Positions 27,704 through 36,546 of a DNA stretch of 64,000 nucleotides are shown here, piece after piece. Both the position numbers and the translations under genes were made by a program. The notes beneath the pieces were generated by a model. The model ran no database searches. It was not told where the DNA came from and saw only the letters and a program-made list of their open reading frames with translations. Source of the DNA: Bacteroidales bacterium H3 (GTDB taxonomy: Bacteria; Bacteroidota; Bacteroidia; Bacteroidales; Muribaculaceae); contig DAAN01000013.1 in assembly GCA_001701135.1 (NCBI GenBank), positions 84,234 to 148,233 on the forward strand. The letters run 5' to 3'. Numbering within the stretch: position 1 is the first letter of the stretch; each line of letters starts with the position of its first letter.

Positions 27704-29431
27704 TCAGAAGGCGAGGATGCCGCGGACGTTGCCCTTGCCGATGACGTCGTAGGAGTGGACGAAGAGCAGGTTGTATTCAAACACAGCCTGACGGGGGGCG
27801 GGACCACGATTCTCACACCAGGTGTAGTAGCGGGAGCCGTAGGATGAGGACCAGAGAGCATTGCGGGCCGATGCGTATGAGTCTTTTTCGTTGTCGGCGA
27901 TTTTTGCCATGGCTTTGTCGAGATTATCGATCAGAGGAGCGTTGGCGGTTTCGCCGAACATGAACGATCCCTTTTCGGTGGGGTCGGTGGGGAGATCCAG
28001 AACGATGCTTTCCGAAATGTCGGTGCCTCCGATGTTGTGGAGAATGTCAAGAACGTGGCCGATGGAGGGGAGATACCATCCGGTGGTGTTGCCGCTTACG
28101 CCGACGGTGGAATTGAGGTTGTCGATGGCGGAGAACACGGGGTAGTGTCCCTTTGCGATTTCGCTGCTGCGACGCTGGCGGATGATCTGATTGTATTTGT
28201 AGCCGTCGATGTCGGCGATGTTGACCTTATAGGATTTCACGGGGTCGTTGATGTCCTCGATGTTGGGGAGCACCAGTCCGGGATATTTGGGATCCTCGAT
28301 GTTGTCGACATAGCGGCCTTCGAGTTCGGCTGTTTCGGGATATGCGTCGCTCCATACCATATAATCTTTGGATTTGTGGCGTCCCATTTTTGCGGAAACC
28401 ACAAGGGCGTGGACTTTGCCGAGAAGCTTGGTCTCTTCGGCCGAGAAGCGGGCGGGGTCAACGCAGAATACAATGCCTGCCACGCCTTCGGGGGCTTTGT
28501 CGAGGGCGTCAAGCGCTTCAACGGGGAGGATGGTGCCGTCGCGATAGTAGAGGTCGCCGACCTTGAGGTCGCGGCGGCCGCCATCGGTGGAACCACCCTC
28601 GATGAGGGTCTCGGAGATGGTGCCTGCATTGGCGCCGAGGGCGACGATGGCTGTCTTTTCGGTGCCACCGTGGGTATAGGTGATGTTGATGGTGCCTGCC
28701 TGGGCGGGGAGGTGGAAGAATGCCTGCTTGCCGTTGACAGTGCCGGGGGTGATATTCTCGTTGCCGAGTTTCACCGATTTTGCCACGGCTCCGCCGGTGG
28801 TGCCGTAGACAAAGCCGTCGGCGGTGGTGTAGTTGGTGCCGCCGGGGAGGCTCCAAGTGGCAACGGCCAGGGCGTGGGTGGCTGTGGCTGTGAGGTTGAG
28901 GCTGCCGTCGGCTGCGGTGGCTGTGGCGTCGGCGTAGGTCACGTCAAAGGGGCGGACAGCTTCGTCGAAGTTTGCCTGATTGCTGCCGGGAGTGGCATAG
29001 GCGGTGATGACCCCTGCGAAGAACTGGGCGGCATCGGTCGATGTGGCGGTCACTTTGGAAGCGGCGTCGGTCTTGTAGGGGGAATACACGAAGTAGTGGT
29101 CGCAGTCGGCGGGCACTTCTGCGTCGGCATTCCAGGTGTTGCCGTCGAAAGCCAGCTCGATGTTCGAGGCTTTGATTTCGCCGCCTTTCACTGCGAAGAG
29201 ACCTGCTTTGGCGCCGGTGGTGAAACCGGGCTTGAAGCTCTCGCCCGAGGTTCCGGCGAAGCCGCCGTCGGTGAGTGAGAGAGCTATTGCAGATGTTCCG
29301 GGGGTATCGGGAGTTTCAGGGCCGGGGGTGGGAGCGGGTGCGGGTTCCGGATCATCGTCGGAGCATGATGAAAGGGATACCATCAAGCCTCCCATAGCTA
29401 AGAAGCTAAGAAGTAAGTGCTTGAATTTCAT
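27704..29431 (-). CDS. fimbrillin-like secreted lipoprotein
   Basis: A 575-residue exported lipoprotein. The start MKFKHLLLSFLAMGGLMVSL is a signal sequence with lipobox LSSCSDDD (Cys near 23), followed by an acidic proline-rich spacer and a long beta-rich part typical of Mfa/fimbrillin-like proteins (FAGVITAYATPGSNQANFDE, LNLTATATHALAVATWSLPG). From about residue 290 the C-terminal half changes (KVGDLYYRDGTILP, AGIVFCVDPARF, TTGWYLPSIGHVLDI), like the DUF1566/FISUMP-type domains found in other Bacteroidetes surface proteins. It probably sits on the outer surface, perhaps as a pilus tip or adhesin component, but its ligand is unknown. No classical fimbrial operon partners are adjacent. Confidence 0.65.
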   Translation of the reverse strand: MKFKHLLLSFLAMGGLMVSLSSCSDDDPEPAPAPTPGPETPDTPGTSAIALSLTDGGFAGTSGESFKPGFTTGAKAGLFAVKGGEIKASNIELAFDGNTWNADAEVPADCDHYFVYSPYKTDAASKVTATSTDAAQFFAGVITAYATPGSNQANFDEAVRPFDVTYADATATAADGSLNLTATATHALAVATWSLPGGTNYTTADGFVYGTTGGAVAKSVKLGNENITPGTVNGKQAFFHLPAQAGTINITYTHGGTEKTAIVALGANAGTISETLIEGGSTDGGRRDLKVGDLYYRDGTILPVEALDALDKAPEGVAGIVFCVDPARFSAEETKLLGKVHALVVSAKMGRHKSKDYMVWSDAYPETAELEGRYVDNIEDPKYPGLVLPNIEDINDPVKSYKVNIADIDGYKYNQIIRQRRSSEIAKGHYPVFSAIDNLNSTVGVSGNTTGWYLPSIGHVLDILHNIGGTDISESIVLDLPTDPTEKGSFMFGETANAPLIDNLDKAMAKIADNEKDSYASARNALWSSSYGSRYYTWCENRGPAPRQAVFEYNLLFVHSYDVIGKGNVRGILAF

Positions 29432-29458
29432 ATAAGAAAAATGAGGAAAATAGAATGG

Positions 29459-30121
29459 TTATTTCTTGGCGCCCGACTTGTCGTCGGCTTTGGCTTCTTT
29501 CTTCGCATCGGCTTTCTCGGCCTTCTTGAGGCGGGCGTTGAGACCTTCGATCACATCTTTGGTGATGTTGAGGGCCGGGTTGAAGTAGGTGCCGGGGGAG
29601 TAGATGAGGATGGCATCGTAGTGCTTGTCGCTGTTGTAGTGCACCAGGAAGTTGTTGATGGAGTCGAGGAATTCCTGCTGCTGGCGGAGGGCTTCGGCCT
29701 GTGCTTTCTGCTGGAGGCTGCCGAGATAGTTTTCGGCCTGCTGCTGCTTGCGCTGGAGGTCCTGCATATCGGCGTTGTACGAAGCTTCCGAGAGGTATCC
29801 GTTGCTCTGGGCTTTCTGCTGTATGCTGGCAGCCATGCGCTGCAGCTCGCTCTGGCGGCTCTGCATGGCGTTTTCAAGTTCGCGGGTGGCGCGGAGGTTG
29901 GTCTCGTTGTAGGTCTTTACCAGGTCGTAGTTGGCCATCACCGAGTCCATGTCGTAATAGCGGATGTTGGTGGTGGGAGCGAATGCATCGCCCTCGACCT
30001 TGGCGGTCTTCGCGGGGGTGGCTTCCTTTGCGGCGTCCTCTTTATTAGCCTCGTTGCCCGAGCATGCGGCAAAAGCGATGGCGGCGGCGGCAGCCGTAGC
30101 GGCGAAAGCAAATTTTTTCAT
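29459..30121 (-). CDS. Skp/OmpH-like periplasmic lipoprotein
   Basis: A 220-residue OmpH/Skp-family protein. It starts MKKFAFAATAAAAAIAFAAC, a lipobox with Cys near 20, which is unusual because Skp is normally soluble. The core is a long helical hairpin (LRATRELENAMQSRQSELQR, AASIQQKAQSNGYLSEASYN) with the Skp-type IRYYDMDSVMANYDLV strand before it, and the C-terminus is a Lys/Ala-rich tail. Skp helps outer-membrane proteins cross the periplasm. It overlaps the upstream small membrane-protein gene by 1 nt (TGATG), so translation is probably coupled. Confidence 0.82.
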   Translation of the reverse strand: MKKFAFAATAAAAAIAFAACSGNEANKEDAAKEATPAKTAKVEGDAFAPTTNIRYYDMDSVMANYDLVKTYNETNLRATRELENAMQSRQSELQRMAASIQQKAQSNGYLSEASYNADMQDLQRKQQQAENYLGSLQQKAQAEALRQQQEFLDSINNFLVHYNSDKHYDAILIYSPGTYFNPALNITKDVIEGLNARLKKAEKADAKKEAKADDKSGAKK

Positions 30122-30321
30122 CAGTTATTGTTTGTGTGGTGTTTATTATTCCTATGTTCTTCAAGTCGCTCGCGGGCGCGGCGGCGCAGGCGTGGCAGAT
30201 CGTGGGCGTGCCCCGGTGAGAACCGTTCTCCTTTAACGAAAATTTGTTTTACGCCTATCAGCGCTATCGCCATGGCAAGCAGCGCCACTACGGCGATAAT
30301 GGTGACAATGACGGTTTTCAT
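30121..30321 (-). CDS. small conserved membrane protein
   Basis: A 66-residue protein with one N-terminal membrane helix (VIVTIIAVVALLAMAIALIG) followed by the motif KQIFVKGERFSPGHAHDLP and a basic Arg/His-rich tail. I recall similar short proteins with a VKGGKFP-like motif in Bacteroidales, but know of no function. I chose the ATG giving MKTVIVTIIAVV; an upstream Met would add eight residues. Its stop overlaps the start of the Skp-like gene by one base. Confidence 0.65.
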   Translation of the reverse strand: MKTVIVTIIAVVALLAMAIALIGVKQIFVKGERFSPGHAHDLPRLRRRARERLEEHRNNKHHTNNN

Positions 30322-30466
30322 CGGTGTCTGCACTGTTTTGGGCACAAATATAGGAAAGATATGGCAATTTTTTGCCGAAATTCATTTTTATTTTGTAACT
30401 TAGCCACATCAAACCACAACATTTAACAGAATTTTTCAATCCCAAAGATATTTTAAAAGATTTGTC

Positions 30467-31927
30467 ATGGAAGTAAAAGACCTTAAACCCCAGGCGGTGT
30501 TTGAAATTTTCGACCAGATCACCAAGATTCCCCGTCCCTCGAAAAAGGAGGAGAAGATACGCCAGTTCATACTTGACTTCGCCAAGGCTCACGGCATTGA
30601 GGCCATGGCCGACAAGGCGGGCAACGTGATTCTGCGCAAACCCGCGTCGAAGGGCCATGAGAATGCCCCCACAACTATCCTGCAGGGCCATATGGACATG
30701 GTGTGCGAGAGCGACCACCCCGGATTCGATTTCGAACACAACCCCATTGAGACTCTCGTGGACGGTGAATGGGTGCGCGCCAAAGGCACCACCCTCGGCG
30801 CCGACAACGGTATCGGCGTGGCAGGCGCGCTGGCCGTGATGACCGACCCCGATCTGGTTCACGGTCCGCTTGAAGCTCTTTTCACTGTCGACGAGGAGAC
30901 CGGCATGACCGGCGCCAACGCTCTGGAAAAGGGTGAGCTGAAAGGCACCATACTCATCAATCTTGACTCGGAAGATGACGCCGAAATCTTCGTAGGCTGT
31001 GCCGGCGGCATCGACACCGTGGCCACCTTCAAGTATGGCCGTTCAATGGCTCCTGAAGATTTCCACTACTTCCTGATGGATGTGCGCGACGGTCTGGGCG
31101 GCCATTCGGGCGGCGACATCCACCTCGGTCGCGCCAACGCCAACAAGATTGTGGCCCGTTTCCTCTTCAGCCTCATGAAAGCTCACGACTCCGTGACCAT
31201 TTCGGAAATCGACGGCGGCAACCTCCGCAATGCCATCCCCCGTGCAGCTCATGTGGTGTTTGGCGTACACAAGTCGAAGAAAGAGAGCGTGGTGGCTGCC
31301 TTCAACCAGTATGCCGCAACTATCGCCAACGAATATAAAGGGCTGGAAAATACCCTCAAACTCACTCTCGAAACCGCCGACAAACCGGCGTTTACCATCG
31401 ACGAGACCACAACACGCAATCTGGTGATGGCGCTCTACAGCGCTCCTCACGGCGTGCAGTCGTGGAGCCGCGACATGGAGGGTCTGGTCGAGACCTCGAC
31501 CAACCTCGCCTCGGTGAAGATGAAGGATGACAACCGCATTGTTGTCACCACCTCGCAGCGCTCGTGTGTCGACTCCCGCAAATACGACATCGCCAACCAG
31601 GTGGAGGCACTGTTCACCCTCGCCGGTGCCACCGTTGAACATGGCGACGGCTACCCCGCATGGACTCCCAACCTCGACTCGCCCGTGATGAAGATGGCCG
31701 CCGACGCCTATGAGGAACTCTACGGCGTGCGTCCCGCCATCAAAGGCATCCACGCCGGTCTGGAGTGCGCTCTGTTCCAGCAGAACTATCCCGAACTCGA
31801 CATGGTTTCGTTCGGCCCGACCCTGAAGGATGTGCACTCCCCCTCGGAACGCATGTATATCCCCGCAGTAGAGCGATTCTACGGTCAGCTGCGCCGCACA
31901 CTCGAAAAAATAGCAAGCTCTAAGTGA
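30467..31927 (+). CDS. pepD: aminoacyl-histidine dipeptidase (peptidase D)
   Basis: PepD, 486 residues, is an M20-family cytoplasmic metallopeptidase that cleaves Xaa-His and other dipeptides. The metal-site motifs are all visible: ILQGHMDMVCE (first His/Asp), GTTLGADNGIGVAGA (bridging Asp) and VDEETGMTGANAL (catalytic Glu). The internal GHSGGDIHLGRANANKI belongs to the lid domain. The length matches the family. The downstream muramidase gene begins within its stop (GTGA overlap), so the two are translationally coupled. Confidence 0.96.
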   Translation: MEVKDLKPQAVFEIFDQITKIPRPSKKEEKIRQFILDFAKAHGIEAMADKAGNVILRKPASKGHENAPTTILQGHMDMVCESDHPGFDFEHNPIETLVDGEWVRAKGTTLGADNGIGVAGALAVMTDPDLVHGPLEALFTVDEETGMTGANALEKGELKGTILINLDSEDDAEIFVGCAGGIDTVATFKYGRSMAPEDFHYFLMDVRDGLGGHSGGDIHLGRANANKIVARFLFSLMKAHDSVTISEIDGGNLRNAIPRAAHVVFGVHKSKKESVVAAFNQYAATIANEYKGLENTLKLTLETADKPAFTIDETTTRNLVMALYSAPHGVQSWSRDMEGLVETSTNLASVKMKDDNRIVVTTSQRSCVDSRKYDIANQVEALFTLAGATVEHGDGYPAWTPNLDSPVMKMAADAYEELYGVRPAIKGIHAGLECALFQQNYPELDMVSFGPTLKDVHSPSERMYIPAVERFYGQLRRTLEKIASSK

Positions 31928-32670
31928 AACTGCTGCTGCTCTCCCTCCTGGCGCTGAGCCAGGGACTCGCCGCCTGCGCCGGTCATCAGGTGACCGACGC
32001 AGGCGATGTGCGTCCCCTTACCGGCTCGGCCGATATCGCTCCCATTCCCGATCCATCGCCCGACCGTCATTTCTCGCGTCTGACCGAAGACGACTTCCGC
32101 GAGGTGGCCGAGGAACTGGGCATCGAGACCGCCGCGATAAAGGCCGTTGTCGACATCGAGGCGGGAAAATCGCACGAGGGATTCTATGCCCCGGGCAAAC
32201 CGATTCTCAATTTCGACCTTACGATGTATCAGAAGTTTGCGCCGCGTCATGGCGTGAACCTCAAAAAGGCGCGCAAAAGTCACCCCGTGATTTTCCGTTC
32301 GCCCGACCGCAAGCGCTATGGCGGCTATCAGGCCGCCCAGCATGCCCGCTACGAGGCTGCCTGCGAGATAAATCCCGCCGCAGCTTGCGACGGATGTTTC
32401 TGGGGCATGTTTCAGATCGGCGGATTCAATTATAAACTTTGCGGATGCTCCTCGCATGAGGAGTTTGTGGAGCGGATGAGCCGCTCGGAACGCGATCAGC
32501 TCGAGCTGTTTGCCGGATTCCTGAAAAACTGCGGCATGGTGGAGTCGCTGCGGCAGCGCCAGTGGCTGAAATTCGCCCTACGCTACAATGGTCCGCGTGC
32601 CCGCGCCCGCGGCTACCACACCCGCATGGCCAAAGCGTATGCGCGCCACAAGGCGTTGGAAAAGAAGTGA
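31924..32670 (+). CDS. N-acetylmuramidase family (DUF3380-like) exported protein
   Basis: A 248-residue protein starting at a GTG that overlaps the pepD stop by 4 nt. The N-terminus MKLLLLSLLALSQGLAACAG is a signal sequence, probably with a lipobox (Cys near 18). The rest resembles N-acetylmuramidase/DUF3380 proteins: AVVDIEAGKSHEGFYAPGKP, with a Glu expected to be catalytic, followed by ILNFDLTMYQKFAPRH, CFWGMFQIGGFNYKLCG and LKFALRYNGPRARARGYHTR. It would cut peptidoglycan in the periplasm. Coupling to pepD may place it in cell-wall peptide recycling, which is inference. REP-like hairpins follow its stop. Confidence 0.8.
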   Translation: MKLLLLSLLALSQGLAACAGHQVTDAGDVRPLTGSADIAPIPDPSPDRHFSRLTEDDFREVAEELGIETAAIKAVVDIEAGKSHEGFYAPGKPILNFDLTMYQKFAPRHGVNLKKARKSHPVIFRSPDRKRYGGYQAAQHARYEAACEINPAAACDGCFWGMFQIGGFNYKLCGCSSHEEFVERMSRSERDQLELFAGFLKNCGMVESLRQRQWLKFALRYNGPRARARGYHTRMAKAYARHKALEKK

Positions 32671-32688
32671 CAGCAGCATGTCGGATGC

Positions 32689-32794
32689 CGGCGGCAGGAA
32701 AGCCGCCGCCCCACAGTTCCCATACGCACGTGTTAATCGGCGGTTAAAAACCGCCGCTCCATGGCTTCCATACGTCTGCGTGTGTCGGCGGTTA
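32689..32794. repeat. REP-like hairpin group between muramidase and DUF4491 genes
   Basis: CGGCGGCAGGAAAGCCGCCG (32689-32708, followed by CCCCACAG), then a TTTTTAA-type hairpin CGGCGGTTAAAAACCGCCG (32738-32756, followed by CTCCATGG), and a half-element CGGCGGTTA at 32786-32794. Confidence 0.8.
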
Positions 32795-32805
32795 TTCACT
32801 TTTGA

Positions 32806-32813
32806 TAATTTTG
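32806..32813 (+). promoter_or_regulatory. -7 promoter element for the DUF4491 gene
   Basis: TAATTTTG lies 12 bp before the start at 32826 and suggests a very short leader. It supports that ATG over the more upstream in-frame Met, which would lie before the promoter. Confidence 0.45.
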
Positions 32814-32825
32814 AAAGTTTTCAAC

Positions 32826-33137
32826 ATGTTGGAATTTTTAGCGCAGTATAATCTTACAGGCCTGGTGCTGGGGCTGAGTGTTTTTCTGATTATCGGACTG
32901 TTTCATCCCCTGGTGATCAAAGGTGAATATTACCTTGGAGTGCGCTGCTGGTGGGGATTTCTGCTGCTGGCGATAATAGCCGGGGGCGCCTCGCTGCTGG
33001 TGAGCCATTTCTTCTGGCAGACACTGCTCGCCGTGGTTGCTTTCTCGAGCCTCTGGGCCATCCTCGAGGTTTTCGAGCAGCGTGAACGCGTGCGCAAAGG
33101 TTGGTTCCCCGCCAACCCCCGCCGCAAAAGACCATAA
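32826..33137 (+). CDS. DUF4491 family membrane protein
   Basis: A 103-residue inner-membrane protein with three likely helices (GLVLGLSVFLIIGLFHPLVI, WWGFLLLAIIAGGASLLVSH and TLLAVVAFSSLWAILEVFEQ), ending in a basic QRERVRKGWFPANPRRK tail. The FHPLVIKGEYYLG and EVFEQRERVRKGWFP parts are typical of DUF4491, a small family of unknown function. It sits between REP-like repeats and the convergent trmD gene. Confidence 0.82.
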   Translation: MLEFLAQYNLTGLVLGLSVFLIIGLFHPLVIKGEYYLGVRCWWGFLLLAIIAGGASLLVSHFFWQTLLAVVAFSSLWAILEVFEQRERVRKGWFPANPRRKRP

Positions 33138-33217
33138 AAATAACGATAGTAAAAATTTGAACCGGAAAAACTACACCCCTCCACAAAAAAATTTAGTTGC
33201 GGCAAGAAAAATCAATC

Positions 33218-33898
33218 TCAGAGTTTTTTCAAGAGGTCGGGGCGTAGGCGGCGGGTGCGTTCGAGAGCCTGCTCGTGGCGCCACTCGGCGATGCGGGCTT
33301 CATGGCCTGAGAGGAGGATGTCGGGCACGCGCCAGCCGTTGTAGTCGGCCGGGCGGGTGTAGTCGGGCGCGGCCAGCAGGTTGTCCTGAAAGGAGTCGGA
33401 GAGGGCCGACTGCTCGTCGCCGAGCACGCCGGGGATCAGACGCACTATGGCGTCGGAAATGATGATGGCGGGGAGCTCGCCGCCGGTGAGCACATAGTCG
33501 CCGATTGAGATCTCCCGGGTGATGAGATGCTCGCGGATGCGGTAGTCTACCCCTTTGTAATGTCCGCAGAGGATTATGATGTTGTTGAGCAACGACATGG
33601 AGTTGGCCATGTGCTGGTCGAGCAGATCGCCGTCGGGCGAGGTGAAGATCACTTCGTCGTAGTCGCGCTCGGCTTTGAGGGCTGCTATGCAGCGATCCAC
33701 CGGCTCCACCTGCATTACCATGCCGGCCTCGCCGCCGAAGGGGTAGTCGTCGACCTTGCGGTGCTTGTTGGTGGTGTAGTCGCGAAGGTTGTGGACATGA
33801 AACTCGGCCAGCCCCTTGGTCTGCGCCCTTTTCAGGATGGAGCAGTTGAGGGGTGAGTCGAACATTTCGGGGAGGACGGTGAGGATGTCGATGCGCAT
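33218..33898 (-). CDS. trmD: tRNA (guanine-N1)-methyltransferase TrmD
   Basis: TrmD, 226 residues, makes m1G37 in tRNAs and prevents frameshifting. The start [20 protein letters not shown] is the family's standard N-terminus; an open frame extends further upstream but is not coding. The SAM-binding knot appears as [20 protein letters not shown] and [20 protein letters not shown], with the linker [20 protein letters not shown] before the tRNA-binding C-terminal helix. Other trmD neighbours such as rimM and rplS are absent. The AsnA-like gene lies 50 bp upstream on the same strand. Confidence 0.96.
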   Translation of the reverse strand: MRIDILTVLPEMFDSPLNCSILKRAQTKGLAEFHVHNLRDYTTNKHRKVDDYPFGGEAGMVMQVEPVDRCIAALKAERDYDEVIFTSPDGDLLDQHMANSMSLLNNIIILCGHYKGVDYRIREHLITREISIGDYVLTGGELPAIIISDAIVRLIPGVLGDEQSALSDSFQDNLLAAPDYTRPADYNGWRVPDILLSGHEARIAEWRHEQALERTRRLRPDLLKKL

Positions 33899-33948
33899 GG
33901 CGGGAGGTTGAAAAGCGAATGTAGGGGAGTTACTGTAGCAGAGTAGGA

Positions 33949-34740
33949 TTATTGTAGCAGGTGGGGCTGGTGGAGTATCTGCATGGCAATCTGGTCGCGC
34001 AGCAGCGTGCCGCCCACCGATGTGGCGTCCGGTGTGCTGTCGATGGCAATCTCGGCAAGGGTGAGGGGGCATCCGGCTTCGGGATTCCAGACCACGATGC
34101 GTGCCGTCATACCCTCGATGACCACTAAGGCGCGGTTCTCTGTGTCGTGAAGGCAGGTGTATTCGCGGCGTCCGGGCGACAGCTCTGGGTAGCGGCGGGC
34201 AAGCTCGTCGGTGTCGACCGGCACCAGTTTCTCGGGGAGGGTGGCCGACAGGTGGGGAAATTTGTCGAGAATCATCCGTTCGGTGTCGAGCAGAAGCGAA
34301 TAGATCACACGCGCCATCTCGATCAGGCGCTCGGTGACCGCCTCCTCGGGGGTGATCATATACTGGCATGCCCAGGCGCTGACGTGGCACGACTGAGTGG
34401 CCGTCTCGGGCAGTTCGGGGCGCAGAGCCTGCATCACGGTGAACACGCCGAAACCGGGTGCAATGTCATAACGCACAAGCTGTTCGCGCAGCCAGCGGTC
34501 GAGGCCGCGCACAATGGCGAACTCGCCGCGGCGGTGGGGGAGGCTTATGGCCACCTTGTCGCCCGGATCGTGGAGAGGCGAGTCAGCCTCGAGAAAGAGC
34601 GGAGCCGACACGCGGCGCATGGAGAACCGCTCCATCAGTTCCCCTTCGATGTAGCGCTTGATGAGCGTGAGGGCAATTTCGGCGGTTTCGCGCAGCAGAC
34701 GCGGACGGTGTGGTTCCTTGGACAGAGAGCCTTTGGTCAT
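33949..34740 (-). CDS. degenerate AsnA-like (asparagine synthetase A fold) protein
   Basis: A 263-residue protein that resembles ammonia-dependent asparagine synthetase AsnA (about 330 residues), a class II synthetase fold. Matching parts are [20 protein letters not shown] (72-91), VMQALRPEL (102-110), [13 protein letters not shown] (181-193), [20 protein letters not shown] (215-234) and a final HQPHLLQ. The AsnA catalytic DQWDWE is replaced by SAWACQ (121-126), the Asp-rich loop between the RYPxL and VWNP blocks is missing, and the GQSRLTM motif near the C-terminus is replaced by RDQIAMQ. It is therefore probably inactive as a synthetase. This is read by eye from family knowledge, not from an alignment search. 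Confidence 0.6.
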   Translation of the reverse strand: MTKGSLSKEPHRPRLLRETAEIALTLIKRYIEGELMERFSMRRVSAPLFLEADSPLHDPGDKVAISLPHRRGEFAIVRGLDRWLREQLVRYDIAPGFGVFTVMQALRPELPETATQSCHVSAWACQYMITPEEAVTERLIEMARVIYSLLLDTERMILDKFPHLSATLPEKLVPVDTDELARRYPELSPGRREYTCLHDTENRALVVIEGMTARIVVWNPEAGCPLTLAEIAIDSTPDATSVGGTLLRDQIAMQILHQPHLLQ

Positions 34741-34757
34741 GACAGTTGCGGCGGATA

Positions 34758-36533
34758 TCAGAATTTATAGCCCACGCCGAAGAGGCCTGTGAAGCCCTGG
34801 GCGGGAACGTTGAATATGAGATCGGTGCGTTTGTTCAGCAGGTTGTCGAAGCGGACAAAACCGGTGAGCTGCGGAGTGAACTGCCAGGCGGCGCCCAGAC
34901 GCAGGTTCACCATGTCGCTCAGCTTGGCGTAGCCCATCAGGGGTGTGGTCTCGGCGGGGGCGTTTTCGAACGGTTGCCAGGTGACCATGGCGCAGGTGAG
35001 CTGCCGGCGGCGGAAGCGCCCCTCGAAGCCGAGGTCGACGGTGAGAGGTTTGATGGGACGGAGGGCGATTTCAGCCGTGAAGACGCTGCGGGCGCGGTCA
35101 TACCAGTCGATCCATGCCTCGTCGAGGTCGTTGTCGCCGCCGGTGGCGGTTTCATATTGCAGAGCCAGCGACAGGAAGCTGCGGAACTGCCAGTCGATGC
35201 GTGCACCGAATTTGGCGCCTTTAACTTTCACCGGAGCGAAGAAATTGGTCACGGCATATGGTGTGTTGTCGGAAAACAGGCTCACGGGCGACGCCCAGTT
35301 GTCGCTGTTGGCGTAGTCGCCTGTGAGGGTGAGCGAGGCTCCATGGAAGGGACCCACGCGGAATCCTACCTGAATGGCGGCGTCGAGGTCGCTGTAATAG
35401 TTGGTGATGCGGGAATCGGCGTAGCGCGAGATTTCAAACTGACGGGCGAAATTGTTGGCCTGATAGCCCGAGTTGAGTTTCACCCAAATTCCGAACATCG
35501 AGCCGGGGTTGAGAGCCAGCGACAGTCGGGGCGCTACATGGAATTTCTCATCCTGACCGGTGCGGCTGCCGAGGTCGGCCTCGAGATGACCGGTGAAGAT
35601 GCCGGAATTGTATTCAACAAAGGGGGTGGCGTCGATTTTGCCGATAGTCTTGCCCTTCTGTGCGGTCAGCAGATTGTCGCCGGCGTCGCTCAGCAACAGC
35701 ATCTCGGGGGTCTGGAAGTGGTTGTAGCTGAAAAACTCACCCTCAAGCCGCACGCCGTAGGCCACGCGGGTGCCGATTTCGCCGCGCATCCATGCTCCTA
35801 TGCCGAAGCTGCTCTCGTTGACCGACGGTGCGGCAGCAGGGGCGAGGTTCTTGATTTTGCGGTTGTTGAAGATGCCGAAGCGGGCGGTGGCACCGTAGGT
35901 CATGCGCGGGTTGATGCGGCCGTCGAAGCCGGCGCCGATGTTCCAGCGGAAGTTGCCGCCCTTGTCGCTGACGGACCATTCCTCAGGAGCATTCCATGAC
36001 GACGAAGAGAGGTCGGTGGCGATTTTCAGGATGTTGTATCTGCCGAAGCGCTGAGCGAAGCCGGCGCCAAAGGTGAAGTCGAACGCGTTCCATTTGTGAC
36101 CGTCCCAGAGGTCGTGCTTTTTGTCGGCCTTATAGCTGCGGTTATTGGTCTGGAGCCAGAGATTGAGGCGCTGCCGGTCGCTTGAAATCACGTCGTAGCC
36201 TGCCGAGAGGGAGGCGTTGACAGCGGGGAAATAGCCTAAGTCGGCATAACCGCGCCAGGGCGAAAGAGGGAATACGCCGCCGTTGGTGGCAGGTTCGAAA
36301 AGACCGATTCCGGGGGTGACGGGGGTCGGTTGCGCGGATTCGCGCAGAGTCAGCGGGTCGGCTTTGGCCTGCGGAGCGGAGAGCGCGGGGAAAACCACCG
36401 GACGCGCGGCGGCACGCTGGGCGGGCACAATGTCGCGGTCGATGGTGATTTCGCGGTCGAGATCCTGCGCTGCCGAGGTGAACGGGAGCGAGGAGGCAAG
36501 GATGAGCGCTGTGACGATATGCTGGGTTTTCAT
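34758..36533 (-). CDS. outer-membrane beta-barrel protein (TonB-receptor-like, no plug)
   Basis: A 591-residue outer-membrane protein. MKTQHIVTALILASSLPFTS is a signal peptide, followed by a disordered segment of about 80 residues and then alternating aromatic/charged strands (RGYADLGYFPAVNASLSAGY, YGATARFGIFNNRKIKNLAP). It ends GLFGVGYKF with the C-terminal Phe typical of barrels. A TonB-dependent-receptor C-terminal motif (FVRFDNLLNKRTDLIFNVPA) is present, but there is no TonB box or plug domain. It lies 13 bp downstream of the large TPR gene, and the two are likely partners. The transported molecule is unknown. Confidence 0.75.
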   Translation of the reverse strand: MKTQHIVTALILASSLPFTSAAQDLDREITIDRDIVPAQRAAARPVVFPALSAPQAKADPLTLRESAQPTPVTPGIGLFEPATNGGVFPLSPWRGYADLGYFPAVNASLSAGYDVISSDRQRLNLWLQTNNRSYKADKKHDLWDGHKWNAFDFTFGAGFAQRFGRYNILKIATDLSSSSWNAPEEWSVSDKGGNFRWNIGAGFDGRINPRMTYGATARFGIFNNRKIKNLAPAAAPSVNESSFGIGAWMRGEIGTRVAYGVRLEGEFFSYNHFQTPEMLLLSDAGDNLLTAQKGKTIGKIDATPFVEYNSGIFTGHLEADLGSRTGQDEKFHVAPRLSLALNPGSMFGIWVKLNSGYQANNFARQFEISRYADSRITNYYSDLDAAIQVGFRVGPFHGASLTLTGDYANSDNWASPVSLFSDNTPYAVTNFFAPVKVKGAKFGARIDWQFRSFLSLALQYETATGGDNDLDEAWIDWYDRARSVFTAEIALRPIKPLTVDLGFEGRFRRRQLTCAMVTWQPFENAPAETTPLMGYAKLSDMVNLRLGAAWQFTPQLTGFVRFDNLLNKRTDLIFNVPAQGFTGLFGVGYKF

Positions 36534-36546
36534 TGCTGTGAGCGGG

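Noticed and set aside
33899..34390. N-terminal extension of trmD
   Set aside because: The frame stays open upstream of 33898, but the encoded sequence is Arg/Pro/His-rich shadow of the AsnA-like gene, and TrmD's family start is at 33898.
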